64,000 nucleotides of DNA from Cupriavidus pauculus (GTDB lineage: Bacteria > Pseudomonadota > Gammaproteobacteria > Burkholderiales > Burkholderiaceae): the NCBI RefSeq assembly GCF_022179805.1, contig NZ_BPUO01000001.1, positions 434,001 to 498,000 of the forward strand, written 5' to 3'. Below, piece after piece: positions 18,402 to 26,328 of the stretch. The translations under genes and the position numbers were made by a program. Below the pieces are notes generated by a model. It ran no database searches. It was not told the origin of the DNA and worked only from the letters and a program-made list of their open reading frames with translations. How positions within the stretch are numbered: the stretch's first letter is position 1; the number at the start of each line of letters is the position of its first letter.

Positions 18402-18940
18402 GTCACGACGGTCTGGTTGCGCCACGCCTGTGCACAAGCGTGGCACCGCCGCCTGCTGCACGGGGCAACGGGCTGGCTGGGCTGGGAAAAACCGGGGACG
18501 TGTCCAAAGCTGGCGCGTGCTTTGATGGGGCGAGCAAGCGCCGGCGGACCATGCGGCCGGGCAACGCCGTGAGCGCGGCTGGACAGCAACTGAACGACTG
18601 CGTGCGCGAATCGCCTGAGGCGGAAAGCGTGCGCTGAGGTAACCGACTGCCTGAACTGCGATCGGTCCCGGTTCGGAGCAGCCACCGGGACGAGCGTTGT
18701 GTCACGATGCCCACGCGATTTCCGCCTGCTTTTGACCACCTCGCCAGCGCAGCAAGAACGGTCTCCGAGCGGATATCGCATTACTTAAAACATCGTGGGC
18801 GCGAATGTACCGCAACGCAACATTGCGGGTAAACCCAAACGGAACAGAAACACTGTTCTTTTAATCGGACAATGTTTTTGATGTCGCGCAAAGGAAACAG
18901 ATCACGCCGTGAACATATCTGCCGATGCGATTCTTCTGGA
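18402..18940. other. Long intergenic region upstream of cyoA, without a gene
   Basis: About 540 bases hold no credible coding sequence on either strand. The part nearest cyoA (18402-18780) is GC-rich. The part at 18780-18900 is markedly AT-richer and contains the short dyads CGCAAcaTTGCG (18816-18827) and GAACAGaaacaCTGTTC (18842-18858), so the cyo promoter and its regulators probably act there. I could not place -35/-10 boxes with confidence. Confidence 0.5.
18842..18858. promoter_or_regulatory. Perfect 17-bp dyad upstream of cyoABCD, candidate operator
   Basis: GAACAG (18842-18847) and CTGTTC (18853-18858) flank AAACA in an AT-rich stretch. The size and symmetry fit a dimeric repressor site. 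It does not match the FNR/ANR, Fur or LexA consensus, so the regulator is unknown. Confidence 0.4.
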
Positions 18941-18972
18941 CAAAGCAAAGGGGCCGCGTTCTCGCGGCCCCT
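18941..18972 (-). terminator. Terminator of the acyl-CoA dehydrogenase/MaoC cluster
   Basis: AGGGGCCGCG (18949-18958) pairs with CGCGGCCCCT (18963-18972) around a 4-base loop. On the minus strand it is followed by TTGCTTTG. It lies 22 bases after the last MaoC gene. Confidence 0.8.
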
Positions 18973-18994
18973 CTTTCTCACGCTACGCGCGCGG

Positions 18995-19468
18995 CTACGA
19001 GTAGCGGCGGCTGATCGATTCCGCCACGCAGACCGGACGGTCGCTGCCCTCGCGCTCGATCGTGACTTCCCAGGTCGATTGCGCACCGGTCAGTCCGTTC
19101 GGCAGCGGATCAAGCCGCTCCACCTTCAGCAGCTTCACGCGGGCGCGCAGCCGGCTGCCGACCGGCACCGGCGAGGTGAATCGCACGCGGTTCAGGCCGT
19201 AGTTGACGCCCATCTTCACGCCTTCCATATGGATGGCCTCGTGCATGAACTTCGGCAACAGCGACAGCGTCAGGAATCCGTGCGCGATCGGGGCGCCGAA
19301 CGGCGATTCCCGCTTGGCGCGCTCCACGTCGACGTGGATCCACTGATGATCGCCAGTCGCCTCGGCAAACTGGTTGACCTGCTGCTGCGTGATCTCGGAC
19401 CAGTCGCTGACGGCAACTTCCTGCCCCTGGAGGGACTCCAGTTCTTCCAGCGATGCGATGGTGCGCAT
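18995..19468 (-). CDS. MaoC family (R)-specific enoyl-CoA hydratase-like protein
   Basis: This 157-residue single hot-dog domain has the hydratase-2 motif FAEATGDHQWIHVD, with catalytic Asp40 and His45. SPFGAPIAHGFLTLSL follows. Such enzymes hydrate trans-2-enoyl-CoA, often the product of the acyl-CoA dehydrogenases encoded upstream in the same cluster. ATG 19468 has GGAG 9 bases upstream; the frame continues upstream only through the hairpin repeats and must not be used. It could be an (R)-hydratase for beta-oxidation or for polyhydroxyalkanoate supply. Confidence 0.85.
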   Translation of the reverse strand: MRTIASLEELESLQGQEVAVSDWSEITQQQVNQFAEATGDHQWIHVDVERAKRESPFGAPIAHGFLTLSLLPKFMHEAIHMEGVKMGVNYGLNRVRFTSPVPVGSRLRARVKLLKVERLDPLPNGLTGAQSTWEVTIEREGSDRPVCVAESISRRYS

Positions 19469-19518
19469 AGGGCTTGTCTCCTTTGCTTTATTGGCGAGGG
19501 GTGTTCTTGACTTGCTTC

Positions 19519-19541
19519 CCTCTCCCGCGCGGTGGGAGAGG
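19519..19541. repeat. Hairpin repeat copy 6
   Basis: CCTCTCCC (19519-19526) and GGGAGAGG (19534-19541) form an 8-bp stem with a 7-base loop. On the plus strand seven T follow, so this copy also looks like a terminator, but for the strand opposite to the neighbouring genes. Confidence 0.75.
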
Positions 19542-19552
19542 TTTTTTTCTTG

Positions 19553-19583
19553 CGCCCCTCTCCCGCAAGGCGGGAGAGGGGCG
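19553..19583. repeat. Hairpin repeat copy 7
   Basis: CGCCCCTCTCCCGC (19553-19566), loop AAG, GCGGGAGAGGGGCG (19570-19583). It is a perfect 14-bp stem between the two MaoC genes, with arms identical to copy 5. Confidence 0.85.
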
Positions 19584-19611
19584 AAATTCAACAAAACATT
19601 TGGCCAGACAA

Positions 19612-20064
19612 CTACGCCGGCCGCCGCTTGTACATGCCCATGCCCTTGACCGTGCAGACCACTTCGCCCTTCTGGTTCGTGCCCACCCATTGCGTCAGCA
19701 CCACGCCGCGGTCGGGCTTGGACGTGGACGGGCGGGTTTCCAGGATCTTCAGCACGGCGGTCAGCGTGTCGCCTGCGTAGACCGGCTTGATCCAGCGCAC
19801 CTCGTCCACGCCCGGCGAACCCATGCTGGTCGAGCGGTCGCCCATTGACTGTACCAGCAGCCGCATCATGATGCCGCAGGTCATCCAGCCGCTGGAGATC
19901 AGTCCGCCGTAGATGCTGGTCTCAGCCGCCGCCTTGTCGATATGGAACGGCTGCGGGTCGTACTGGCGCGCAAACGCCAGGATTTCCTCTTCGGTGACGT
20001 GGTAGCTGCCCAGCGGAATCTCGCTGCCGACCACATAGTCTTCGAAATACATCTTGTTGGACAT
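19612..20064 (-). CDS. MaoC family dehydratase
   Basis: This 150-residue hot-dog protein has FARQYDPQPFHID (catalytic Asp and His, around 35-47) followed by YGGLISSGWM. The loop differs from the first MaoC protein and resembles the MaoC dehydratase branch used for branched or unusual acyl-CoAs. ATG 20064 has GGAG 6 bases upstream. It is separated from the acyl-CoA dehydrogenase genes by a terminator-like hairpin and from the other MaoC gene by two repeat hairpins, so its expression may differ from theirs. Confidence 0.85.
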   Translation of the reverse strand: MSNKMYFEDYVVGSEIPLGSYHVTEEEILAFARQYDPQPFHIDKAAAETSIYGGLISSGWMTCGIMMRLLVQSMGDRSTSMGSPGVDEVRWIKPVYAGDTLTAVLKILETRPSTSKPDRGVVLTQWVGTNQKGEVVCTVKGMGMYKRRPA

Positions 20065-20078
20065 CGGGGGCTCCAAAG

Positions 20079-20111
20079 CAAAAAACCGCGCTCGGGGTCA
20101 CCGGCGCGGTT
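20079..20111 (-). terminator. Terminator-like hairpin inside the acyl-CoA cluster
   Basis: AACCGCGC (20084-20091) pairs with GCGCGGTT (20104-20111), and the minus strand continues with a T run. It lies between the acyl-CoA dehydrogenase genes and the MaoC genes and probably causes partial termination. Confidence 0.65.
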
Positions 20112-20128
20112 CAGGTCAGACTTGATCG

Positions 20129-21247
20129 TCAGGCGGCTTCCTGGAAGCCCGGCTGGCTGGCGAAACGGCCCAGGTGATGGTCCACGTCGCCGAACGTCGT
20201 GTTGATCAGCGTCAGCCGCTTGAACATGTGCGCGGCCGGCAGTTCGTCGGTCACACCCATGCCGCCGTGGATCTGCACGGCCTCCTGGCCCACCGAGCGG
20301 GCTGCCTGGCCCACGCGCGCCTTGGCGGCCGACACGTAGCGGCGACGCTCTTCCGGCGACGCTTCCTCGAAGCGCGCTGCGGCCAGCAGCGTGATCGAAC
20401 GCGACTGCTCGGCGTGGATGAACATCTCGACCATGCGATGCTGCAGCGCCTGGAAGCGCGCGATGGGCACGCCGAACTGCTGGCGCGTCTTCGCGTACTC
20501 GAGCGTGGCGGCGTTCAGCGTGTCCATCACGCCCACGGCCTCGGCGCACAGCAGCACGGCGGCGTAGTCAGCCGTGGCTTCCACCACGTCGAAACCCTTG
20601 CCTTCGGTGCCCAGCAGCGTGGCCGGTGCGTCGGCAAACGTCACGTCGGCGGCGCGCAGGTTGTCGATCGTGCGGTAGTCCTTGACGGTAACGCCAGCGC
20701 CGTTCGTGTCGACCACAAACAGCGAGATGCCGTCACGGTCCGACTGGCCGCTGCTGGTGCGCGCCGACACCACGAGCTTGTCAGCCTGGGCGCCGTGGAT
20801 CACCACCACCTTGCGGCCGTTGAGCTTGCCGCCCTTGGCCGTCACGGTCACGTTGTTCAGTTCATAGCGAGCCTGCGGCTCGTTGAACGCCGTGGCCAGC
20901 TTCACTTCGCCGCCAGCCACCTGCTCCAGCAGCGCTTCCTGGCCACCGGCCACCTTCAGTGCATGCGCGGCCACCACGGTGGCGAAGTACGGTTCCACGA
21001 CCAGGCCGCGGCCCAGTTGCTCCTGCACCACCATCATGTCGACGGCCGTGCCCGAGAAGCCGCCCTGCGCTTCCGGCACCGGCAGCGCGGTCAGGCCCAG
21101 CTCCACCAGGGCGCCCCAGGCTTGCGCGCCGTAGCCGGCATCGGTCTTGATGTTCTTCTTGCGCGACTCGAAGTCGTAGCTCTTTTCGACAAAGCGACGG
21201 ATCGCGTCGGCCAATTGTTTCTGTTCGTCGCCGAGATTGAAGTTCAT
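20129..21247 (-). CDS. Acyl-CoA dehydrogenase (short form, 372 residues)
   Basis: This FAD-dependent dehydrogenase starts MNFNLGDEQKQLADAIRRF and has GGFSGTAVDMMVVQEQLGRGL near 82-102 and YAKTRQQFGVPIARFQALQHRMVEMFI (about 252-278). It ends with VQIHGGMGVTDELPAAHMFKRLTLI. This is the partner type that usually occurs in tandem with a longer, about 400-residue acyl-CoA dehydrogenase. In actinobacterial steroid catabolism such pairs form alpha2beta2 heterotetramers. It lies 13 bases after the upstream dehydrogenase gene, so coexpression is clear. Confidence 0.88.
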   Translation of the reverse strand: MNFNLGDEQKQLADAIRRFVEKSYDFESRKKNIKTDAGYGAQAWGALVELGLTALPVPEAQGGFSGTAVDMMVVQEQLGRGLVVEPYFATVVAAHALKVAGGQEALLEQVAGGEVKLATAFNEPQARYELNNVTVTAKGGKLNGRKVVVIHGAQADKLVVSARTSSGQSDRDGISLFVVDTNGAGVTVKDYRTIDNLRAADVTFADAPATLLGTEGKGFDVVEATADYAAVLLCAEAVGVMDTLNAATLEYAKTRQQFGVPIARFQALQHRMVEMFIHAEQSRSITLLAAARFEEASPEERRRYVSAAKARVGQAARSVGQEAVQIHGGMGVTDELPAAHMFKRLTLINTTFGDVDHHLGRFASQPGFQEAA

Positions 21248-21260
21248 GTTGCGTGTCTCC

Positions 21261-22463
21261 TCACAGCCCCAGAATCATCTGGCTGATGATGTTCTTCTGA
21301 ATTTCGTTGGAACCACCGTAGATCGACGTCTTGCGGTAGTTGAAGTAGAACGCGGCCAGCGGCGCGGCGTCGTCGTAGCCGGTCACGGCGTGCTCGGTCT
21401 CGCACTCGAGGTACGGCGTGTCGAACGGCTGGGCGTACGGGCCCACGGCCTCCACCATCAGTTCGGTCAGCAGCTGCTGGATCTCGGTGCCCTTGATCTT
21501 GAGCATCGATGCCTCCGGGCCGGGGCCCTTGCCAGCCGCCTCGCTCGACACCACGCGCAGCACGGTGATCTCGAGTGCCATCAGTTCGATTTCCAGTGCG
21601 GCCACCTTGGCGCCGAACACCGGATCTTCCAGCAGCGGCTTGCCGTTCTTCTGCTGCTGGCGCGCCACGCGCTTCAGGAAGCCCAGTTCGCGCTTGGACG
21701 CGCCCACGCGGGCAATGCCGGTACGCTCGTGGCCGAGCAGGTACTTGGCGTACGTCCAGCCGCGGTTTTCCTCGCCCACGCGGTTTTCCACCGGCACCTG
21801 CACGTTGTCGAAGAAGACTTCGTTCACTTCATGCTCTTCGTCGAGCATGATGATCGGGCGCACGGTGATACCCGGCGTCTTCATGTCGATCAGCAGGAAC
21901 GAGATGCCTTCCTGCTTCTTGGCTTCCGGATCGGTACGGACCAGGCAGAAGATCATGTCGGCATGCTGGCCCAGCGTGGTCCAGGTCTTCTGGCCGTTCA
22001 CGATGTAGTGCTTGCCGTCCGACGTCAGTTCGGCGCGGGTCTTCAGCGACGCGAGGTCCGAACCCGAACCCGGCTCCGAATAGCCCTGACACCACCAATC
22101 GGTGCAATCGAGGATACGCGGCAGGTAGTACGACTTCTGCTCGGCATTGCCGTACTTCATGATCACGGGGGCAACCATCGCCACGCCGAACGGCAGCACG
22201 CCGGGCGCGCCGACGCGGGCATTTTCCTCGTCCCAGATATGGCGTTGCGTGGCGTTCCAGCCCGTGCCGCCGAACTCGACCGGCCAGTGCGGGGCCGACC
22301 AGCCCTTGCCGGCCAGCGTCTTGTGCCAGCGCACCAGGTCGTCGCGGTTGGGGCGGCGGTGGTTGAGAACCTTTTCGCGGATTTCCGCCGGCAGGTTGGC
22401 TTCGAGCCAGCTGCGCACTTCCTGACGGAAGGCGTCGTCGGCCGCCGAGTAGTTGAGATCCAT
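21261..22463 (-). CDS. Acyl-CoA dehydrogenase (long form, 400 residues)
   Basis: It starts MDLNYSAADDAFRQEVRSWLEANLP and carries CQGYSEPGSGSDLASLKTRAE, the FAD/substrate-binding beta-domain signature. NGQKTWTTLGQHAD, RTDPEAKKQEGISFLLIDM and the C-terminal SIYGGSNEIQKNIISQMILGL follow; the last carries the conserved G-x-x-E-I helix. It is the first gene of a four-gene cluster with the shorter dehydrogenase and two MaoC proteins. The natural substrate is unknown; a branched or cyclic acyl-CoA is as likely as a straight chain. Confidence 0.9.
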   Translation of the reverse strand: MDLNYSAADDAFRQEVRSWLEANLPAEIREKVLNHRRPNRDDLVRWHKTLAGKGWSAPHWPVEFGGTGWNATQRHIWDEENARVGAPGVLPFGVAMVAPVIMKYGNAEQKSYYLPRILDCTDWWCQGYSEPGSGSDLASLKTRAELTSDGKHYIVNGQKTWTTLGQHADMIFCLVRTDPEAKKQEGISFLLIDMKTPGITVRPIIMLDEEHEVNEVFFDNVQVPVENRVGEENRGWTYAKYLLGHERTGIARVGASKRELGFLKRVARQQQKNGKPLLEDPVFGAKVAALEIELMALEITVLRVVSSEAAGKGPGPEASMLKIKGTEIQQLLTELMVEAVGPYAQPFDTPYLECETEHAVTGYDDAAPLAAFYFNYRKTSIYGGSNEIQKNIISQMILGL

Positions 22464-22553
22464 GCCCGTCTCCAGTGGTGGTGCCGGCGGGCGCCGGCCG
22501 ATTGTTTTACCTGCGCATCGCTGCGCTGGTAAAACCGGGCACAGGATGCTTGT

Positions 22554-23021
22554 TCAGTGGGCCGTCTGCTTCAAAGCGTCCGGCACGATGAGCGGAAAGG
22601 TGTCGATGCCCTCGTCGGCCAGCGCCTGCACGTCCTCGGCGGTGGCCGAACCGCGGATACCGCGTTCGGGCGCCTCCTCGTAATGCATGCGCCGTGCTTC
22701 CTCGACGAAGCGCTCGCCCACGTCCTCGGTCTGTGCCAGCACCTGCCGCACGGCCTTCAGGTAGTGCGCCTGCAGCGCCTGCATCATCTGCTGCGCTTCG
22801 GCGTTACCTGGTTCGCCATCGCGGCGCTGCGTCGGCGCCGGCTTTGCGGTGGCGCCTGAAAGATTCAGGCGCGGCGCGCTGGGCAGGCGGCTGACCGCAT
22901 GGTCGCCACAAACCGGACATTGGACGAGATCGCGTGAAATCTGCGACTGCGCATCTTCCTCCGAAGCAAACCAGCCCTCGAAACGATGGTCATGCGCACA
23001 GCGCAGGTCGAGCACCTTCAT
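22554..23021 (-). CDS. DUF1178 family protein
   Basis: This is a 155-residue conserved protein of unknown function. The N-terminus MKVLDLRCAHDHRFEGWFAS and VQCPVCGDHAVSRLPSAPRL supply three Cys and several His that look like a zinc ribbon. The C-terminal half is helical and ends GIRGSATAEDVQALADEGIDTFPLIVPD. ATG 23021 matches the conserved N-terminus, though the frame is open upstream. It stands alone between the dehydrogenase cluster and the lipase operon. Confidence 0.85.
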   Translation of the reverse strand: MKVLDLRCAHDHRFEGWFASEEDAQSQISRDLVQCPVCGDHAVSRLPSAPRLNLSGATAKPAPTQRRDGEPGNAEAQQMMQALQAHYLKAVRQVLAQTEDVGERFVEEARRMHYEEAPERGIRGSATAEDVQALADEGIDTFPLIVPDALKQTAH

Positions 23022-23214
23022 GATCTTTCCAGCCCGTCGGGCAATGTTAGCCGTGAATCGAAATTTTGTGAACGGTCGTGCTAATTTTTTTCGGACCGTT
23101 TTTCGCCTGGCAGGATACGTGCGAAACACAATTCCCATGCCGGCGGCGCCAAGCCCCGTCAAACCGAGGGAAAACCCCGCCCCGAGGCGGATGCAAGCTT
23201 ACAGGATTCGGACG

Positions 23215-24195
23215 CTACCTGCCCTGCGGCGCCGAGGCCGGCGGCGAGGGGTTGGCGTCCTGCATTGCAGCACGCGCCGCATCGCCGGCATCGGGAAAAT
23301 GCTGCTTCCGGATGGCTTCGAGTTGCCGCTGGGTCTCGGCGGCATCGAGTCCGCCATGGATGGCGACCGACGCCACATCGGCACGATAGCTGGCGTACTT
23401 GCCGGCCCACAGCGCGTCGTCGCTGCGCTGTGCATCGAAGCTCCGCACCGCATCTTCTCCGACATTGGCGCGCAGGAATTCGCGCAATGCGGCGGGGCTG
23501 GCCCCTTTTTCGCGCAGGGCCTGAAACTGCTGCGTCAGCGCCTGCGCACGCGGCAGGGGAGCCGGCTCCGCCCGTGCGCCCTGGCCGGCCTGGAGGCTGG
23601 CAAGCATCCGCTGTTCGCGGTCTTCGTCGTCGCCGTACCAAATACGGGCGACCTCGTCTCCCAGATACTCGCGCCGCATGTCGGAACGCTTGCGCAGGAA
23701 CTCCGCGATCCGGGGCAGCTCTTCGGCATTCGACACGTTGGGATGGCGGGCAAAGCCGTACGACTTCAGCAGCGCGTCGTGGGCATCCATGTAGGACACG
23801 AAACGCCTGGCCAGGTCCAGCGCCTGGTCACGCGCGAGCGGCGCGGATTGCGCCAGCGTCTTGACGATGTGGTCGTTCAGCCTAGCAATCTGCCGTTCAC
23901 GATCCGGCTTTGGAAGACTGGCGAGGAAGTATTCGAACAGGTCCCGCGTTTGCCGCGTGACACGCAGCCGCCCTTTCGCATCGATCTGGAGCCCATCAGG
24001 TGCGTTGGTGTCGCTGCGGGCTGCGCCGTCGTCTCGGCCCGGAACATTCCCTGCCGCCTCGATCCGTGCCGGAACGCCGACGCCGGAACGCGCCACCTTA
24101 TCGGGCGTCGCTTCATCGGTTTGCCGGTAGGCAAAAATGGTGGCGGCGGCAATGACCGCCGCCACCGCCACCCACCCCCTGCCGATACGGTTCAC
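23215..24195 (-). CDS. lifO: Lipase-specific foldase (Lif, lipase chaperone)
   Basis: This steric chaperone folds the secreted lipase encoded directly upstream. Residues 8-23 form an N-terminal membrane anchor, a variable Ala/Pro-rich linker follows, and the helical foldase domain starts near 75. RDLFEYFLASL (84-94) corresponds to the Lif signature RxxFDY(F/C)LSA, with Glu for Asp. I start it at GTG 24195, which overlaps the lipase stop as GTGA (4 bases), giving 326 residues and coupled translation. The C-terminus is rich in Ala and Pro. Family length is usually 320-360. Confidence 0.85.
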   Translation of the reverse strand: MNRIGRGWVAVAAVIAAATIFAYRQTDEATPDKVARSGVGVPARIEAAGNVPGRDDGAARSDTNAPDGLQIDAKGRLRVTRQTRDLFEYFLASLPKPDRERQIARLNDHIVKTLAQSAPLARDQALDLARRFVSYMDAHDALLKSYGFARHPNVSNAEELPRIAEFLRKRSDMRREYLGDEVARIWYGDDEDREQRMLASLQAGQGARAEPAPLPRAQALTQQFQALREKGASPAALREFLRANVGEDAVRSFDAQRSDDALWAGKYASYRADVASVAIHGGLDAAETQRQLEAIRKQHFPDAGDAARAAMQDANPSPPASAPQGR

Positions 24196-25154
24196 AGGCC
24201 GGCCAGTTTCAGACGGTTGACATGCTGCCGGATGACTGCGACCGGGTCGGCCGACCACAGGCCGCGCAAGCCGAGAATCTGGTTCACCTCGTCGAAGTGG
24301 TTCCAGGCATAGATGCCCAGCTCCTTGCCGAAGCGCGCGCTGCATACCGACACGAATCCGTCATTGCTGCCGCCACCGCGCGACACGATGAGCTGCCCGA
24401 CCGGAACGAACACCAGATCGGATGGATCCAGCACGTTCGTGCCCGACGCATTGCCCATCCATGAGTACAACAGCTGCGTCTGGCCATTCCGGACCTCGGA
24501 CTCGCCAGTCGGTGAGCTGCAAGTCGCGGGCAACCCGGCGCTGGGATACATCGCGTTGTATTGCGCCGAGCCTTCGGTCGAAAGCTGCTGCTGCGCGGCC
24601 AGCGCATCCTGCGGCAAAGGCTGGCCGGACGTGAGATCGATCGCGTACCCGATCAGGTTGAACACCAGGCTGAGTGTCACCTGGACCGCATAGGGTTGCT
24701 CGCCCGAGAAATCGAACAGCTCCATGCCTTTGTGCGGCGTACCGATCGTGGTCACGGACACCACGTTGTTCGGCAGCACGGTGGCCGCATAGCGCGAGCT
24801 CAGGCCGCCCATGCTGTGGCCGATCAGGTTGAACTTGGTCGGACCATTCACGACCATGAAGTCCTGCATCCACTGGACCAGTTGTCCACCGCGCCGGTCG
24901 GGCCCCTCGCCATTCACCGCGCTGAGCTGCACGACGTAGACTTCCGCGCCGTTGTTCGCGAGGTCCTCTGGAATGCCGTAGAAATAATTGGCGAGACTGA
25001 GATACTGCGAAGTCCCCAATCCTCCGTGGACGAGAATGATGGGGTACTGGGTACTCGCATAATCTGACGGCGTCGCGTGTGCCGGGGCCGGCAACAGCGA
25101 AATCAGTGCCGCGGCGGCGAGCGATGCAAATCCGGAAATCGTCCTGCGTAGCAT
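24192..25154 (-). CDS. lipA: Secreted triacylglycerol lipase, family I.1/I.2
   Basis: This 320-residue secreted esterase of Pseudomonas/Burkholderia type has a signal peptide at 1-27 (PAHA). The oxyanion-hole segment is LVHGGLGT (41-48) and the nucleophile elbow GHSMG holds Ser114. Asp265 (GGSNDGFVS) and His286 (AWNHFDE) complete the triad. Cys212 and Cys271 are placed for the single disulfide of this family. HGGLG replaces the more common HGLxG. AGGAGG lies 5 bases before ATG 25154. Folding needs the downstream foldase; export would be Sec plus type II secretion. Confidence 0.93.
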   Translation of the reverse strand: MLRRTISGFASLAAAALISLLPAPAHATPSDYASTQYPIILVHGGLGTSQYLSLANYFYGIPEDLANNGAEVYVVQLSAVNGEGPDRRGGQLVQWMQDFMVVNGPTKFNLIGHSMGGLSSRYAATVLPNNVVSVTTIGTPHKGMELFDFSGEQPYAVQVTLSLVFNLIGYAIDLTSGQPLPQDALAAQQQLSTEGSAQYNAMYPSAGLPATCSSPTGESEVRNGQTQLLYSWMGNASGTNVLDPSDLVFVPVGQLIVSRGGGSNDGFVSVCSARFGKELGIYAWNHFDEVNQILGLRGLWSADPVAVIRQHVNRLKLAGL

Positions 25155-25173
25155 GGGTGCCTCCTTTGATTCG

Positions 25174-25195
25174 CGGCGCGCCAACTGCGGCGCGC
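25174..25195. repeat. Inverted repeat in the lipase leader
   Basis: Two copies of the self-complementary octamer GGCGCGCC are separated by 6 bases just upstream of the lipase Shine-Dalgarno. They can form a stable stem in the mRNA leader and may affect translation. Confidence 0.4.
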
Positions 25196-25316
25196 CCACA
25201 ATCTGCCGTCAGGCATTGCGAAGCCCAAGGCCATACCCATGCTATGAAGAGAAATTCCTTGTTTCAATGTGACACTGCAAGGACAGCAATTGCCACGACT
25301 GAAGCGGGAAAGCCGG

Positions 25317-25961
25317 TCAGCCGGCGACCCGCGTCACCGGAAACGGCGGCTCGGCCTGCTCGCCCGGCTGCCATGTTCCCGAGACGATCTTTTCAAGCCA
25401 GAACGCGCCGATGATCGTCTTCACATCGGTAATGCGGCCTTGCCGCACCCAGTCGATCACCTGCCCCACCGGCGTGATGAACGTCTCCAGGAACTCGCCG
25501 TCGTCGAGCTTCGACTCGCCGGCCGTCAGGTCACGGGCCAGGAACAGGTCGATGAACTCGGTCGAATAGGAAATCACCGGGTGGATGCGCGTCAGGTAGT
25601 CCCAGCGCTTGGCGGTGTAGCCGGTTTCTTCCAGCAACTCGCGCTCGCCGCAACGTTGCGCGCCTTCCTGCGGATCGAGCTTGCCGGCCGGGAATTCGAG
25701 CATCACCTCGCCCACCGGATAACGGAACTGACGCTCCATCAGCACCGTGCCGTCGTCGAACAGCGGAATCATCATGACCGCGCCCGGATGCAGCACGTAC
25801 TCGCGTCCCGTCTGCTTGCCGTCGGGCAGGCGGACGATGTCTTGCTTGAGCGTGAGGAATTTGCCGCGATGGATGGTGGCCGATGCAACCGGCGTTTCGC
25901 GGAGATGGTCGTCCGAGACGTCAGAAGTCTGGGGCGACGCGGAAGAAGTCTTGTCGGTCAT
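25317..25961 (-). CDS. NUDIX hydrolase, ADP-ribose pyrophosphatase type
   Basis: This 214-residue protein carries a complete Nudix box starting at Gly93 (GKLDPQE, seven residues, then RELLEETGY), the magnesium-binding hydrolase motif. The preceding LMERQFRYPVGEVMLEFPAG is typical of the NudF/ADP-ribose branch. It probably cleaves ADP-ribose or related nucleoside diphosphate sugars in the cytosol. The first 25 residues are variable. ATG 25961 is preferred; the open frame upstream overlaps the DUF2818 gene region. It lies 41 bases after the DUF2818 gene and may be the tail of the nuo transcript. Confidence 0.88.
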   Translation of the reverse strand: MTDKTSSASPQTSDVSDDHLRETPVASATIHRGKFLTLKQDIVRLPDGKQTGREYVLHPGAVMMIPLFDDGTVLMERQFRYPVGEVMLEFPAGKLDPQEGAQRCGERELLEETGYTAKRWDYLTRIHPVISYSTEFIDLFLARDLTAGESKLDDGEFLETFITPVGQVIDWVRQGRITDVKTIIGAFWLEKIVSGTWQPGEQAEPPFPVTRVAG

Positions 25962-26002
25962 GAACGCTCCGGGTATGCGACGGCACCGGAGCGGGCAAGC
26001 CC

Positions 26003-26311
26003 TCAGGCCGTGCGATGTTTGACCAGGTATTGCCAGGTGAAGCCCGGGAAGGCAAACACCAGCATCATGCAGGCAGTGATGGCGTAGAACTGCCAGCCCT
26101 GCGGGAAGGCGTTGCCGAGGCTCGCTTCCACCGCAAAACCGGCCACACCGGCCACCACATACCAGACGAACAGTTCCCCCACGCGCAGCCACAGCGGCTT
26201 GCGGGCCCACTTCAGGCCCACCGCCGCGAACAGGCGCTGGTTGACGAACGGGAGGTTGGCACAGACCAGTGCCAGCAGGATGACAAACCAACCGCCCGCC
26301 GAGGAACTCAT
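26003..26311 (-). CDS. DUF2818 family small membrane protein
   Basis: This 102-residue protein has three predicted helices (about 7-24, 46-64 and 76-94) and a short basic loop KWARKPLWLR. It has no signal peptide and no known catalytic motif. It begins 17 bases after the nuoN stop. As far as I recall it accompanies nuoN in many Burkholderiales, which suggests a role in complex I assembly or stability. That is inference from position only. Confidence 0.85.
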   Translation of the reverse strand: MSSSAGGWFVILLALVCANLPFVNQRLFAAVGLKWARKPLWLRVGELFVWYVVAGVAGFAVEASLGNAFPQGWQFYAITACMMLVFAFPGFTWQYLVKHRTA

Positions 26312-26328
26312 GACGTCACCTTGTTACG

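Noticed and set aside
19519..19550. Repeat copy 6 as terminator of the MaoC genes
   Set aside because: The T run is on the plus strand while the neighbouring genes are on the minus strand.
3408..19583. CRISPR-like reading of the CCCCTCTCCC repeats
   Set aside because: Copies are dispersed singly or in pairs, with no regular spacers and no cas genes; they are self-complementary hairpins.
25195..25240. Possible sigma-54 promoter before the lipase gene (TGGCC...TTCGCA on the minus strand)
   Set aside because: GG and GC are 11 bases apart instead of 10 and the -24 element matches poorly.
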